From: Histoplasma ohiense
Lineage: Eukaryota > Ascomycota > Eurotiomycetes > Onygenales > Ajellomycetaceae
Reading direction: 5' to 3'
Length of the DNA: 64,000 bases
NCBI GenBank assembly: GCA_017607445.1
Contig: JAEVHH010000005.1
Location: 4,407,001-4,471,000, forward strand
Shown here: one piece after another, positions 21,348 through 34,100 of the stretch
Layout of the letters: every line of letters begins with the position of its first letter
Numbering within the stretch: position 1 is the first letter of the stretch
Position numbers and translations under genes: made by a program
The notes under the pieces: model-generated
What the model was told of the DNA's origin: nothing
Seen by the model: only the letters and a program-made list of their open reading frames with translations
Databases searched by the model: none

Positions 21348-23510
21348 TGACAAGTCAAAAGTTTCAAGATATAAAGTAACAAAAATAACAATTGATACAC
21401 AACTTCTCTAAATACTTTGAAGACTGAGAATACTACTTACTCTCATATAATGAAGAACAAAGAATAAATAACTTGTGTAGTAAAATATTGAAGATACTAT
21501 ACACTGAACTCAACTATTGAAATCAAAAACTTCAGAACTATAAAGAGTTGTTTTGAACTCTACAGACTCTTGAGAAAAATATATTGAAGTGATGATATGC
21601 TATTTGCAAAGACAAATCTGTGATATTTGTAGAGAATCAGTGTCATTCTGATAAATCTAGCAACTGTTGAAACAAAAGAAAATGAGAGAAACAGATGAGT
21701 TCAACTGAATAAATTAAAAAAAATAAATATAACTGAATGAAGAAGTGTTCTCACTGTTATAAGAAAAATCATATTACAAATGATTATTGAATATTACACT
21801 CTGAAAAGTGCAATCAAGTCTGATAAACAAAAAATCAACAATTTCAATTGTAGAAGCAGCTGCTGTATTGAGAATATGAACAACTAGACTATAAAATAAA
21901 TGATTATTGATGATGAATATGTGAATGCTGACAGAAGCAGAATGGGTGATGATGTGGATGTTAGTGAATTCTGATGTGAATATGAACTTTGTATTTCACA
22001 TCTGAGCATCAAAATATTTCTTGAAGGCAGAAGATAAATCAAAAGTAGTGGAAGCAGTTGATAATTATAAAATTAAATTATATAAACAATGAAGAGCTGT
22101 AATGAAGATTATCAATGATGAATATATTCTCTGAGAAGAATTCCATCATTTCAAAGAGATCAATATTAGTGAATATGATGTAATTTTAAGCATGCTGTGA
22201 TTGGAAGCTGTGAATTCTGATATTGATTGAGTGTGAAGATGCTGAATCTATAGAAAAGCATCAAATATTAATCACATACATCTGAATACTGTCAAAGAAT
22301 TCACAACATTAATTGATGATGATAATATTATCTTTGTTGTTTTATCATTATGAGCTGTGAATGCAGCAACTGAGTCAAATATCTCATACAATTATAAGAA
22401 TTATCTTGATGTGTTTCAAGAAGATATATCTGATATGAAACATGCATTTCATAATTATGCTATAGATCTCAAACCTGGTAAGAAACTCTCATACTGATTG
22501 ATATATAACTTATCACCTCAAGAACTCTCTGTTCTCTGAGAATATATTGAAAAGATGTTAGAGAAGAATTGAATATATCTGTTCAAGAGCTCAGTCAGTA
22601 CATCAGTATTATTTGCACTGAAGAAAGATGAAATCCTGTGTCTTTGTATGAATTATTGAGAATTGAATGAAATAACAGTCAAGAATTGATATCCACTGCT
22701 TTTAATAAGTGAAATACTTAATAGATTAGCAGATGCCAAAATATATACACAGCTGAATCTTAGAGACATGTATTATAGAATTCATATATGAGTGAAGAAT
22801 GAATGAAAAACAGCATTTCAAATATGATATGAATATTTTGAATATCTAATCTTATCTTTTGAGCTAATCAATATCTCTGTGATCTTTTAGATGTATATTG
22901 TGTGGCTTATTTTGATGATATTGTAATCTATTCAAACACACTTGACAAACATATCATCCATGTTAAGAATGTGCTGAAATGGTTAAGATGATGGAGACTA
23001 TATGTCAAACTTAGTAAGTGTATATTCCATGCAACAGAAATTGAATTTTTGAGTTTTGTGATTATCATGCAGAGCATTACTGTTGAGAAATGCTGTGTCA
23101 ATATAATTCTAGATTGATCAGAATCATGAACTATAAATGAATTGCAAACATTTCTAGAATTCATTAACTTTTATTGTTGATTCATATGCAAGTTCTCAAT
23201 AATAACAGCACCTCTGATCAAATTGTTAAAAGATTATGAAACAAAAAGAGAGAAAAATAATGCATCTATTCAGTTAGATGAAAACTGCAAGCATATAATT
23301 TTGCAGTTAAAAGAATGCTTTATAAAAGCACTGTTGTTGATTCACTTTGATCTGCAGTGAAAACTCTGTATAGAAATGGACAGATCTGATGTTGCAATTA
23401 CTGCAGTAATATCACAATTAATAAATAATGATCACTGACATCTGATTGTGTTTTGATCTAGAAAGCTCACAGAAGCAGAAAGGTGTTATCAAATATATAA
23501 TTTAGAAATT
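21348..23510 (+). pseudogene. gag end and pol of element 3A (truncated, broken)
   Basis: Co-linear with 15124 to about 17325 of element 3B. It includes the CCHC knuckle region near 21745-21790, the damaged protease site (LVNSD near 21963) and RT. Compared with 3B, 34 bp are missing near 22880, a frameshift. RT box YFDD (about 22907-22918) retains both Asp, so 3A and 3B lost different catalytic residues. The element stops in RNase H, where unrelated sequence begins. Confidence 0.85.
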
Positions 23511-23830
23511 AGACTGACTGTGTGACCATGCATGGAACTGAGACTAAATATTTCTCCAGTTCCATTATCAAATTTCTTAGTCCTGGTCTCATATAGTGTT
23601 TATTAAATTAGTCACTTTACACTGTTTATATTATAAATCTAGTCCCAGGTCATGTTCTTCTTATAAATTACTGATTCTGGTTCCATTTGGTCCCATTTTA
23701 ACAAAATGGGACCAAATGGGACCATGATTTACCCTATATAGATGATATAATGCTATGAGTGTTACCAAAAATCATTATCTATCAAAAGAAGTTTAGTGTA
23801 TTTATGCTCTAGTTCTATTTTGAACTAGTA
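23511..23830. other. unique island with 17-bp perfect palindrome
   Basis: Not similar to any of the three Gypsy families. It contains imperfect repeats of a GGTCCCAT/TGGGACC type and, at 23683-23719, a hairpin with perfect 17-bp arms (CCATTTGGTCCCATTTT) around a 3-nt loop. No reading frame. It may be the end of a DNA transposon or MITE, or old flanking sequence. Confidence 0.5.
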
Positions 23831-24310
23831 ATGATAGTGATAGATAGATTCACTGCAGTAGATAGATTGGCAGCGATAGATAGGTTGGCAGTGGTAGGTT
23901 GGTTGGCAGCAATAGATAGATTCGCCGCGGTAGATAGGTTGGCAGCGATAGATTAGCAGCGATAGATTAGCAGCGATAGATTAGCAGCGATAGATTAGCA
24001 GCGATAGATAGATTGGCAGTGGTAGATTGGTTGGCAGCAATAGATAGATTCGCCGCGGTAGATAGGTTGGCAGCGATAGATTAGCAGCGATAGATTAGCA
24101 GCGATAGATTAGCAGCAATAGATAGATTGACAGTGGTAGATAAATTGGCAGCGATGGATAGATTCGCCGCGGTAGATAGATTGGCAGCGATAGATTAGCA
24201 GCGATAGATAGATTGGCAGTGGTAGATAAATTGGCAGCGATAGATAGATTGGCAGCGATAGATTAGCAGCGATAGATTAGCAGCAATAGATTGGTTGACA
24301 GCACTAGATA
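23831..24310. repeat. hierarchical minisatellite, 14-bp unit
   Basis: Tandem array of GCAGCGATAGATTA-type units (14 bp), clearest at about 23943-24001 and 24070-24115. Longer periods are marked by the CpG-rich block TTCGCCGCGGTAGATAG at 23921, 24049 and 24163. Those spacings are 128 and 114 bp and differ by one 14-bp unit. It retains dozens of CpGs while both flanking elements have almost none. No coding potential seen. Confidence 0.92.
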
Positions 24311-24831
24311 GAGGTGATATCTCCACCAATCATATCATCAGATTGATATCTAAGATATGTATTATATAATCATCAGAACAGAATCAAACCTCAGTCAATG
24401 TAACAGATGTACTTCAATTAATGATTTGATACTATTCTAATTACAGATTATGAATTGATTAAGGAAAGAAAGAGAAAAGAAATCAGAAGAAAAGGTCATA
24501 TGAAGAGGGTTCTTATAGAGAGAAATTCAGAGTGAAAGAATATCAGAAGCCACTATATAGTGAAGTGCAGAGTGAAAGAATGTTAAGAGCTATACAGAAG
24601 AATTATTAGAAACTATATAAGTGTGAAGTATGAGATGAGAGAATCATTGAAAACTACATGAAAGAATTGTTAGAAACTATATGAGTGCAGAGTGTGGAGT
24701 GAAAGAATCATTGAGAACTATATGAAAGAATTGTTAGAAATCATACAAGTATGAAGTGTGAGACAGAAGAATCATTGAAGACTATATAAAAGAATTGTTA
24801 AAGACTATATAAGTGTGAAACTGTAACAGGT

Positions 24832-25418
24832 GTACTTTGATTAATGATTTGATACTATTCTAATTACAGATTACAAATTGATTAAGGAAAGAAAGAGAAA
24901 AGAAATCAGAAGAAAGGGTCATACAAAGAGGGTTCTTATAGAGGAAAGTTTGAGATGGAAGAATATCAGAAGCCACTCCACAGTGGAGTGCAGAGCAGAA
25001 GAATATTAAGAGATATACATAAAAATCATTAGAGACTACACAAGTGCAGAGTGTGAGATGAGGGAATCATTGAGAGCTACACAGAAGAATTGTTAGAGAC
25101 TATATGAGCACAGAACACAGAGCAGAAGAACATTAGAAACTACACAGAAGAATTATTAGAAACTATACAAATGCAGAGCACAGAGCAGAAGAATGTTAAG
25201 AGCTATATAAAAGAATCATTAGAGACTATATAAACACAGAGCACAGAGTGGAAGAACATTAAGAGCTATGCAGAAGAATTGTTAGAAACTACATAAATGC
25301 AGAGCATGAAGCAGAAGAACATTGAGGATTACATAAGATCACAGTGATCAGAAATGAGTGAATGCAGAAGAAGAGTTGATTGCATAAGTTGATTACTAAC
25401 AGATACTAACCCATCACA
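24832..25418 (-). repeat. 3' LTR of element 1B
   Basis: 587 bp, TGTAACAGGTG ... CCCATCACA, followed by TTATCCCCCTC (polypurine tract on minus). It has no CpG near either end. Confidence 0.93.
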
Positions 25419-28400
25419 TTATCCCCCTCTACTGAGATGAGTGAGGACTCATAGATGTCAAGAGCAGCAATGTTCTTCAAGACAGACACAGATTCTCAGA
25501 TTGAACAATCATATTCTACTCATTTGACAAAATATTTGCAGCAGTGATGATTGATTCTATTGTCAAGAATTGCTTCAATTTCTCACTCAAGTTCATTATC
25601 TTCTTCTACAATGATGAGTGGCTGTCAATTGAAGATTCTCTGGGAGGGGAATGGATCCTCAGCTGTGGATTGAAGCAGGTTTGTATGAAAGACATTGTGA
25701 ATGTCAGACAGAGTGTTGAGTTGATAATCATATATATCTAGCACTTTCTTCACTGTATACTTGATGTGATAATAATCTAGTGTACATGAGAGGTGATCTG
25801 TTCTTATGTTCTTGAGATCTAGTCAGATTTTGTCTTCTATATAGTATCAGATTGCAGAACTTCTTCTGATGTTCATTTGATTCTTATAATCTTGCTAAAC
25901 ACTGATCATTGAAGCTTCTATTCATTCACAAACTTTCTTCAGCTTGCTCACAATGTTCTCTGCTGTCTGTATGAAGCTGCAGATGTACACAGTTTCTCAG
26001 AGAGTCTCAGAGAAGTTAAGAATCTCTAAGTTGTATCTATATAGAAGAAAAAATGAGCTTACATCTGTTGTAGTGAAATCTCAATCATTAATCACAATCT
26101 CAGCATGTGGCAGCAGATTGCTTCAGTTATCTTGTATGTAATTGCAGAACTTACAGAGAATGTTCTTCACTGTTTGTATCATTCTCTCAGTAGCTTCATC
26201 AGTCTCTGAGTAATATACTGTTGATAACTTTCATTTGATTCTTAATAATTGACATACACAGACTCAGAGTGTGCTGACAAATTGACTGTCTCTATCTGAC
26301 ACAATGAATGAAGGCAGATCATATATACAATAGAACAGACTTCTGATGAAGACATCTGCAACTATTTCAGTATTTATCTTATCACAGAGCTGTAGTATTA
26401 CATCCTTACTGAGTCAGTTGACAATGACTAGAATGTTCATAGAATCTTCACTTTCAGATAAGAAAACTGCAAAATCAATAGCTATATCACATCAAGTTTA
26501 GTTGAAGACAGATAGAGACTTCAGCATCTCTTTTCAGCATTCACATTATGTCATCACTGAGCCACAGCAATCACAGTTGTGTATGAACCAGTATATGTCT
26601 TTCAATATATCTGATCAGTAGAATTCTTGAGCAATGATGTTGTATATGATTTTGTGTTCTGAGTGCTCAGTCATTGATGAGTCATGAATTTCTTGCATGA
26701 TTTGTGTTCATAGAGATTCTGAATTGGGGACTCATTGTCTATCTTGAAAGTATAAGCAGTTGTCATCATTGATCAAATATGCTGAGATATTCATTCTTGA
26801 GTATACATCTGTGAGGAATCAAGATGTTTTGCTTCATACAGTTTCAGTGACTTGTTGTCAGAATTCATCTGTCTCTGTCATTAGTCTTCATTGTTCTTCA
26901 AGTGAGGGTTCTTGAGCTTGGAACTGATTGATATGTATGTGGAGTTCATCTGATTGTATAGGACTTTCTATGATTGCAGAATCAATTAATCAATACTCTC
27001 AGTGTTTTCATCTGTCATTCAAGTCATCAGATGGCATATCTTGTTCTCAGTGAGACAGAGCATCCACAAGAGTGTTCTCTACTTCAGATCAATAACAAAT
27101 TGTGAATGAAAAACAGCTAAGAAACAATGACCAACACATATGTCTCTCAGTGAGCTTACAAGTGATTGTGAAGTACTCTAGATTCTTATGATTGATAACA
27201 ATCTCAAATCTCTCAACACTCATGAGTTTGAATTCTCATTTTTTGAGACATTATATAATCACTAGAAGCTTCTTGTTATAGATCTTGTAGTTGCATTCAG
27301 TGGGTGATATCTTTTTCAAGATGAAGATACAGAGTTATAGAACATCTTCATTATCATATTGCATCAGTGTCTCATCTACTATATAATCTGAGATGTCCAT
27401 TTCAAGAATTGTATGCTTATTCAGATCAAATGATTGCAGCATTGAGATATTTGTGAACATACACTTCAGCTTTTTGAATGCTGCATCTGCTTTGTCAGTT
27501 CATTGAAATACAGCATCTTTCTGAGTCAGATCTGTCAGTGATTGTACAATATTGAAGAAGTCTTTGATGAATCTTTGATAGAAGTTGATGAATTCTAGAA
27601 AGCTTCTAGTTTCTTTTATCAAGACTGATGTCTCTCAGTTGAGAATTGCTTTCATCTTCTTAGAATCCATGCATACATCTTTTTCAGCTTCAATGATGAA
27701 TTCTAGATAGATTGTAGACTTGATCTTGAAGTCATATTTATCAATGTTCACTTACAGTCTGACTTTATATAGACAGTCAAGCACTTGTTGTACATGCTTG
27801 CAGTGCTCAGTGAGCAGTCCATCAGTGAAGATCAGAATATCATTCATATACACTGAGGCAATCTCATCAAGCAGATCTCATAGAGCTCAGTTAATGTATT
27901 TCTAGAACATGCTTGAGATGTTCACTAATTCAAAGAGGGTCACTGTTCATTCATATAATCTGTAATGTGTATGAAAAGTGGTTAGTCATTCATCATCTTC
28001 ATTAATCCTTATCTTATAGAAGGCTGCAGAGATGTCAAGCTTTGTAAATCATTTTGCTTTTTCTATTTATTCAAGTATTTTATTGATGAGTGGAAGAGGG
28101 TATCAGTTCTTCTGCATAATCTTGTTGAGTTCTCAGTAGTCAACACAGAATTGTAAGCCTTTTTCTGATTTCTTTGTAAACAGTACAGATGCTGTGGTGG
28201 GTGAGTTGTTAATATGAATGAAGTCTTTGTTCAGTAATTCATTGAGTGTTTTTCATAGAATGAGGAGCTTGTCATGTGACATGCTGTAGAGAGAACCTCA
28301 GAGTGATTGCAGATTCTTATCATCTTTTTTGATGAGCTCAATTATATGATCTATATCAGGTTCTCAGTGAGGGGGAAGCTTTTCAGCTTCTTTTTCATTG

Positions 28401-29037
28401 AACATATCTGTGAAATCTTCATACAATTCAGATAGTTCTTTGTGTGATTTCTTGGGATTCTTGAGTTCTAGTTTCTCTAATGTTTTTTTGATATTCATTA
28501 TGCTAGCAGTGAACACTTGGACATTCTTCTTCTCATGCATTTGATGGATTAGTAGTTTGTACACTTTCACTGATATCTGAGTGAGATCAGTGGTTCTATT
28601 GACATCTTTCTTATAAACACAGTCATCTTCTGGGAAAATAAGACAGTGGTTGTATGTGTTCAACAAGGTTCCAAATTCTGTGAGTCATGATAGGCTGAGT
28701 ATTAGATTATACTCAAGGTTTTGTATTTCATATGCATATACATTCTTTTTCTTGTGTTCTTCTACATCAATATTAAATCTTACCATGTTGTAGAAGGTGG
28801 ATCCTCTGAGGCCATCAAATTCACTGAGCTTACACAGCTTGAGAAAGGGGATACACTGAAGCTTATGCTTCTCAACTAGCTGAGTGTCTATAAGAGTGTA
28901 ATGAAGAAAACCACTGTCTACCATTGCTTGTACATTGACTAGACTATTTACAATGACAGAGATTATGATTGCATTCATTTGCATCTTCTGCTTGAATCTC
29001 CAGCTAGCTTTCTGCTTCTTGAGCTCTCATTCATATT
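25406..29037 (-). pseudogene. pol of element 1B (broken)
   Basis: Same architecture as 1A pol. The protease segment is open at 28685-28984 with AMVDSGF, and the following linker at 28364-28666. RT box is YMND (27839-27850): first catalytic Asp lost, second kept. The Trp after AILN is TGA here. The frame ends at TAG 25406-25408, inside the LTR. Confidence 0.9.
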
Positions 29038-30069
29038 TTAGAGTAAGAGCTCATCTTTTCTCTGTTCTTTTCTATCCACAGACAACACAGCATTTACACA
29101 CATGGAGGGTTTACTTAGAATGATTGCATTCAGACATTGATTCATGAAGTGCTCTGATTTGTTGCAGTGTATGCAGACTTCTCTGATGATTCAGTCAGCA
29201 GTGTTCTTCTCTGAGACATTGAGAACTCTCAGATGACTTGCATTTACATATGAGACTCAGTCTATTGATTCTGATTCAGAGGTGGGGGGTGCTGCAGAGT
29301 GGTTTGAAGCATACACATTTGTTTAATGAAATTCTCTGTGATTTTGAAGTGTGTGGAACTGAGATAGATTGTTGTTCAACAGACAAAAATCAGTATAGAA
29401 TTTGCTGTATATTGAGAGCTTTGAATGCTCTACACTTTGATTATACAACTGAAAGTTCAAGTTCTTGAATAATATATTGATCTTGACAGCATCATTTCAG
29501 TCTTGCCCATCTGCTTCTAGAAGTTTGTGATTGAATTCAGAAAGATAAGTTGTCAACACAACATTCATCTGACAAATCTGATTAAGCCAGTCTAACATCT
29601 TGACTTGAAGCATAGAATTGAGAAAGAGGGAGTTGAGTTGTCAGAAGACTAGCTCTGACATACACTGATGATTCTGACAATGACTCATTCAGAGTTGAAA
29701 TTTTGCTAATACATTGCCATTCAATCTGCTATGGATATACCACACTTGATTGGATAGCAAGTCTATTGCTCATCTGTTGATGTTCAATTTGACATTTACT
29801 TTTGACTTTCACATGAGATAGAGTGCTAGATCTCTCTCATATTTGTTGAGGATTGAAAGCTTCTCTCTTGAGGGCTTTTCATGAGATGTGGGTGTAGGAG
29901 GAATGGTGAATGTGGAAGTGCTCATTTCAGCAAGTCATCATTGCAATTCAGCCATCTGTAGCATCTGTTGCTGGAGGATGCTTTGTAGATCTAAGTTGTC
30001 ATCCACCACATTTGAGTGCAGCGGGTGTTTGTAGGATTGCTTGTAGTTCATTTCAATATCTAAGAACAT
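29038..30069 (-). pseudogene. gag of element 1B (broken)
   Basis: 1,032 bp, MFLDIEMNYKQ start. The CCHC knuckle CIHCNKSEHFMNQC is complete at 29134-29175. Several TGA codons interrupt it, including one at the Trp of the FQxWMSH segment, which still reads TGG in 1A. Confidence 0.9.
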
Positions 30070-30153
30070 ATAATAATAAAAAAAAAAAAAAGAAAAGAAA
30101 TACTTGTAGACACTTGATTCTCTTGCAGACACTATTTGCAGTGTTGCAGCACT

Positions 30154-30169
30154 AAGCTTGATCAAGCTT
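30154..30169. repeat. 16-bp palindrome in the family-1 5' leader
   Basis: AAGCTTGATCAAGCTT, self-complementary over all 16 bases. Also perfect at 12917-12932 (1A) and 63836-63851 (1H). 1D, 1F and the 1C leader have a TGT variant of the centre. It could form a hairpin, or an RNA dimer contact as in retroviral leaders (inference). Confidence 0.7.
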
Positions 30170-30440
30170 CTTCATGAACACTATTCACAGTGTTACAGTT
30201 CATAGACACTCAGATCTTGTAGAATATGATCAATTGTGTTTCAGATGCTTAGACACAACAGTCTATATAACTAACAATAGAGACACTCAGATCCATGAGG
30301 GATCTCTTGTAATGACTAGACACTCAGATCTGTAAACAACACACTCAGATGTAAGAACTGATAATAAGGCACTCAGACCTTAAACAACACACTCAGATGT
30401 AAGAACTAATAATGAGACACTCAGATCTAAAACACAGAAG

Positions 30441-30515
30441 AATCAATTTGTAATGTAACAGATGTACTTCAATTAACAATTTGGTACTATTCTAATTACA
30501 GATTACAAATTGATT
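30441..30515 (-). promoter_or_regulatory. candidate self-priming pair (PBS and transcript 5' end) of element 1B
   Basis: The bases next to the 5' LTR (30441-30453, AATCAATTTGTAA on plus) are an exact inverted complement of 30502-30515 in the LTR (ATTACAAATTGATT). In element sense the LTR copy lies about 62 nt before the LTR end. It follows a pyrimidine-rich stretch about 55 nt after a TATAAGAA motif (30565-30572), where an mRNA start is plausible. No tRNA-type TGG site follows the LTR. This geometry is that of Tf1/sushi self-priming elements. Confidence 0.5.
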
Positions 30516-30987
30516 AAGAAAAGAAAGAGAAAAGAAATCAGAAGAAAGGATTGTACAAAGAGAGTTCTTATAGAGAAAAGTTCAGAGTGAAAGAATATCA
30601 GAAGCCACTCCACAGTGAAGTATGGAGTGGAAGAACATTAAGAGATATGTGTAAGAATTGTTAGAGACTATACAAGTGTGGAGTGTGGAATGAGGGAATC
30701 ATTGAGAGCTATATGGAAGAATCATTAGAGACTACATAAGCATGGAACACAGAGCAGAAGAACATTAGAAGCTACACAGAAGAATCATTAGAGACTACAT
30801 GAGTGTGGAGCATGGAGTGGAAGAATGTTAAGAGCTACATGGAAGAATTGTTAGAAACTACACAAGTGTGGAGCACAGAGCAGAAGAACATTGAGGGTTA
30901 CATGAGATCACAGCAACCAGAAACAAATGGGTGCAGAAGAGGAGTTGATTGCGTAAGTTGATTACTAACAGATGCTAACCCGTCACA
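30454..30987 (-). repeat. 5' LTR of element 1B
   Basis: 534 bp. Two CpGs (GCGTAAG, CCCGTC) lie in the last 45 bp at the outer edge and none elsewhere. Confidence 0.93.
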
Positions 30988-31155
30988 GAAACATGAAGTG
31001 AGAGAATGTTAGAAACTATATGAAAGAATTGTTAGAGACTATACAAGTACAGAGCATAAAGTGAAAGAACATCAAGAATTATATGAGATCACAATGATCA
31101 GAAATGAGTGAGTGCAGAAGAAAAGTTGATTGTGTAAATTAATTACTAATGAATA

Positions 31156-34100
31156 CTAATTCATCACATTATCCCTCTCTATCAGAGTGAGTGAGAATTT
31201 ATAGATGTTGAGAGCAGCAGTGTTCTTCAAGACAAATATGAGTTTTCAGATCAGACAATCATATTCTACTCATTTGATGAGATATTCACAGTGATGATGA
31301 TTGATTCTATTGTCAAGAATTGTTTTGATTTCTCATTCAAGTTTGTTGTTTTCTTCTACAATAACAGATAACTGTCAATTGAAGATTCTCTGTGAGGGGA
31401 ATGAATTCTCAGCCACAGATTGAAGCAGGTTTGTATGAAAGATATCATAAATGCTAGATAAGATATTGAGTTTTTAATTATATATATCTAGCATTTTCTT
31501 CACTGTATATTTGATATGATGATAATTTAGTGTATATGAGAGATGATCTGTTCTTATGTTTTTGAGATTCAGTCAGACTTTGTTTTCTATATAATATTGA
31601 GTTACAGAACTTCTTCTGATATTTGTTTGATTTTTATAATTTTATTGAATGTTAATCATTGAAGCTTCTGCTCATTTGCAGACTTTTTTCAACTTATTCA
31701 CAATGTTCTCTGCTATCTGTATAAGACTGTGAATGTACACAGTTTCTTGAGAAGTCTCAGAAAAGTTCAGAATCTCTAAGTTGTATCTGTATAAAAGAAA
31801 AAATAAGCTTACATCTGTTGTAGTAAAATCTCAACTATTAATTATAATCTCAGTGTATGACAGCAGATTGTTTCAGTTGTTTTATATGTAATTATAGAAC
31901 TTACAGAGAATGTTCTTTACTGTTTATATTATTCTCTTAATAGCTTCATCAATTTCTGAGTGATATGCTGTTGATAACTTCTGTTTGATTCTTAATAATT
32001 GACATACACAGACTCAGAGTGCACTGATGAATTGACTGTCTCTATCTGATACAATAGATGAAGACAGACTGTGTATATGATAGAATGAGCTTCTGATGAA
32101 GACATCTGCAACTACTTCAGTGTTAATTTTATCACAGAGCTGTAGTATTACATTCTTACTGAGTTGATTGACAATGACTAGAATGTTCATAGAATCTCTG
32201 TTTTCAGATAAAAAAACTGCAAAATTGATAGCTATATCATATCAAGTTTGATTGAGAACAGATAGAAGCTTCAGCATCTTTTTTTAATATTTATATCATA
32301 CTGTCACTGAGCTGCAGTGATCACAGTTGTGTACAAATTGATGTATGTTTTTTGATATATCTAATCAGTAGAATTTTTGAGTGATGATGTTGTACATGAT
32401 TTTGTGTTCTGAATACTCAGTTATTGATGAGTCATGAATTTCTTGCATGATCTGTGTTTGTAGAGATTCTGAATTAGAGACTCATCATCTATCTTGAAAA
32501 TGTAAGCAGTTGTCATTCATCAATCAAACATACTGAGATATTCATTCTTGAATATATATCTGTGGGAAATTGAGATGCTCTGCTTTGTACAGCTTCAGCA
32601 ATTTATTGTCAAAATTCATCTGCTTCTACTGTTAGCTTTCATTGTTCTTCAAGTAAGAGTTTCTGAGCTCAGAACTGGTTAACATGTACACAGAGTTTGT
32701 CTGATTGTGTAGAACTTTTTATGATCACAGAGTTGATTAATTGATACTCTTGATATTTTCATCTGTCATTCAAGTCATCAGATGATATATCTTATTCTTG
32801 ATGAAATAGAGCATCTGCAAGAGTGTTCTCTACTTCAGATTGATAATGAATTGTGAATGAAAAATGATTAAGAAACAATGATCAATGTATATATCTTTTG
32901 ATAAGTTTATGAGTGATTGTGAAGTACTCTAGATTTTTATGATTGATGACAATCTCAAATCTTTTGATACTCATAAGTTCAGATTTTCATTCTTCAAAAT
33001 ATTGTATGATTACTAGAAGCTTCTTGTTGTAGATCTTGTAGTTGTATTCAGTGAACAATATCTTTTTCAAAATGAAGACACAAGATTGTAGAATATCTTT
33101 GTTATTATATTGTATTAGTATTTCATCTACTATATAACTCAAGATATCTGTTTTAAGAATTGTATGCTTATCTGAATTGAATGATTGCAGCATCAGAGTG
33201 TTTGTGAATATATGCTTCAGCTTTTTGAATGCTGCATCTGCTTTGTCAGTTCATTGAAATACAGCATCTTTTCAGATCAGATCTGTCAGTAGTTGTACAA
33301 TATTGAAGAAGTCTTTGATGAATCTTCAGTAGAAGTTGATGAATTCTAGAAAGCTTCTAATTTCTTTTACTGAGACTGATATCTCTCAGTTGAGAATTGC
33401 TTCCATCTTCTTAGAATTCATGTGTACATCTTTTTCAGCTTCAATGATGAATTCTAGATAGATTGTAGACTTGATCTTGAAATCACATTTATCAATGTCC
33501 ACTTGCAGTTCAGTTTTTTGTAGGCAGTTAAGCACTTGTTGTATGTGCTTACAGTGCTCAGTGAGTGATTCATTGATGAAGATCAAGATATTGTTCATAT
33601 ACACTGAGACAATCTCATCAAGCAGATCTTGTAGAGCTCAGTTAATGTATTTCTGAAATGTACTTGAAGTATTCACTAATTCAAAGAAGATCACTGTTCA
33701 TTTGTATAATCTGTAACACATATGAAAGACAGTTAGTCATTCATCATCTTCATTAATTTTTATCTTGTAGAAGGCTGCAGAGATGTCAAGTTTTGTAAAT
33801 CATTTTGCTTTTTCTATCTGTTTGAGTATTTCATTGATGAGTGAAAGAGAGTATCAGTTCTTCTATGTAATCTTGTTGAGTTCTTGATAGTTGATACAGA
33901 ATTGTAAGTCTTCTTCTGATTTTTTCACAAACAGTACAGATGCTGTAGTGAGTGAGTTGCTAATATGAATGAAGTCTTTGTCTAGTAATTCATTGAGTGT
34001 TTTTTGTAGAATGAGAAGTTCATTGTGTGATATACTGTAGAGAGAATCTTAGAGTGATTGTAGATTCTTGCTGTCTTTTTTGATGAGCTCAATTGTATGA

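Larger units (their letters stand above)
7110..23510 (+). mobile_element. Gypsy element 3A (family 3), 3'-truncated, interrupted by 1A and 3B
   Basis: Plus-strand chromovirus. Its own sequence is 7110-7600, 13799-14217 and 21348-23510. The gaps are element 1A (TSD CATAC) and element 3B (TSD CTGAT), and reading across each junction restores co-linearity with the 3B sequence. It contains a 5' LTR, gag, protease, RT and the start of RNase H. It ends abruptly at about 23510 inside RNase H (the equivalent point in 3B is near 17325), so integrase, chromodomain and 3' LTR are missing. All frames are broken. RT has a 34-bp deletion near 22880, although the YFDD box just after it is intact. Confidence 0.9.
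24832..30987 (-). mobile_element. Gypsy element 1B (family 1), full length, in the 3' LTR of 1C
   Basis: 6,156 bp with TSD GAAAC (24827-24831, 30988-30992). LTRs are 24832-25418 (587 bp) and 30454-30987 (534 bp). The unequal LTR lengths come from differing numbers of internal repeats and small indels. Coding regions are complete in layout but broken. Confidence 0.95.
24399..31168 (-). repeat. 3' LTR of element 1C, split by element 1B (24399-24831 and 30993-31168)
   Basis: 609 bp when element 1B and one TSD copy (GAAAC) are removed. It contains extra internal repeat units compared with 534-bp LTRs. It is followed by the polypurine tract TTATCCCTCTC, minus sense. Confidence 0.9.

Noticed and set aside
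23831..24310. CRISPR-like array
   Set aside because: No unique spacers of constant length. It is a eukaryotic minisatellite with a 14-bp unit, in a genome with introns.
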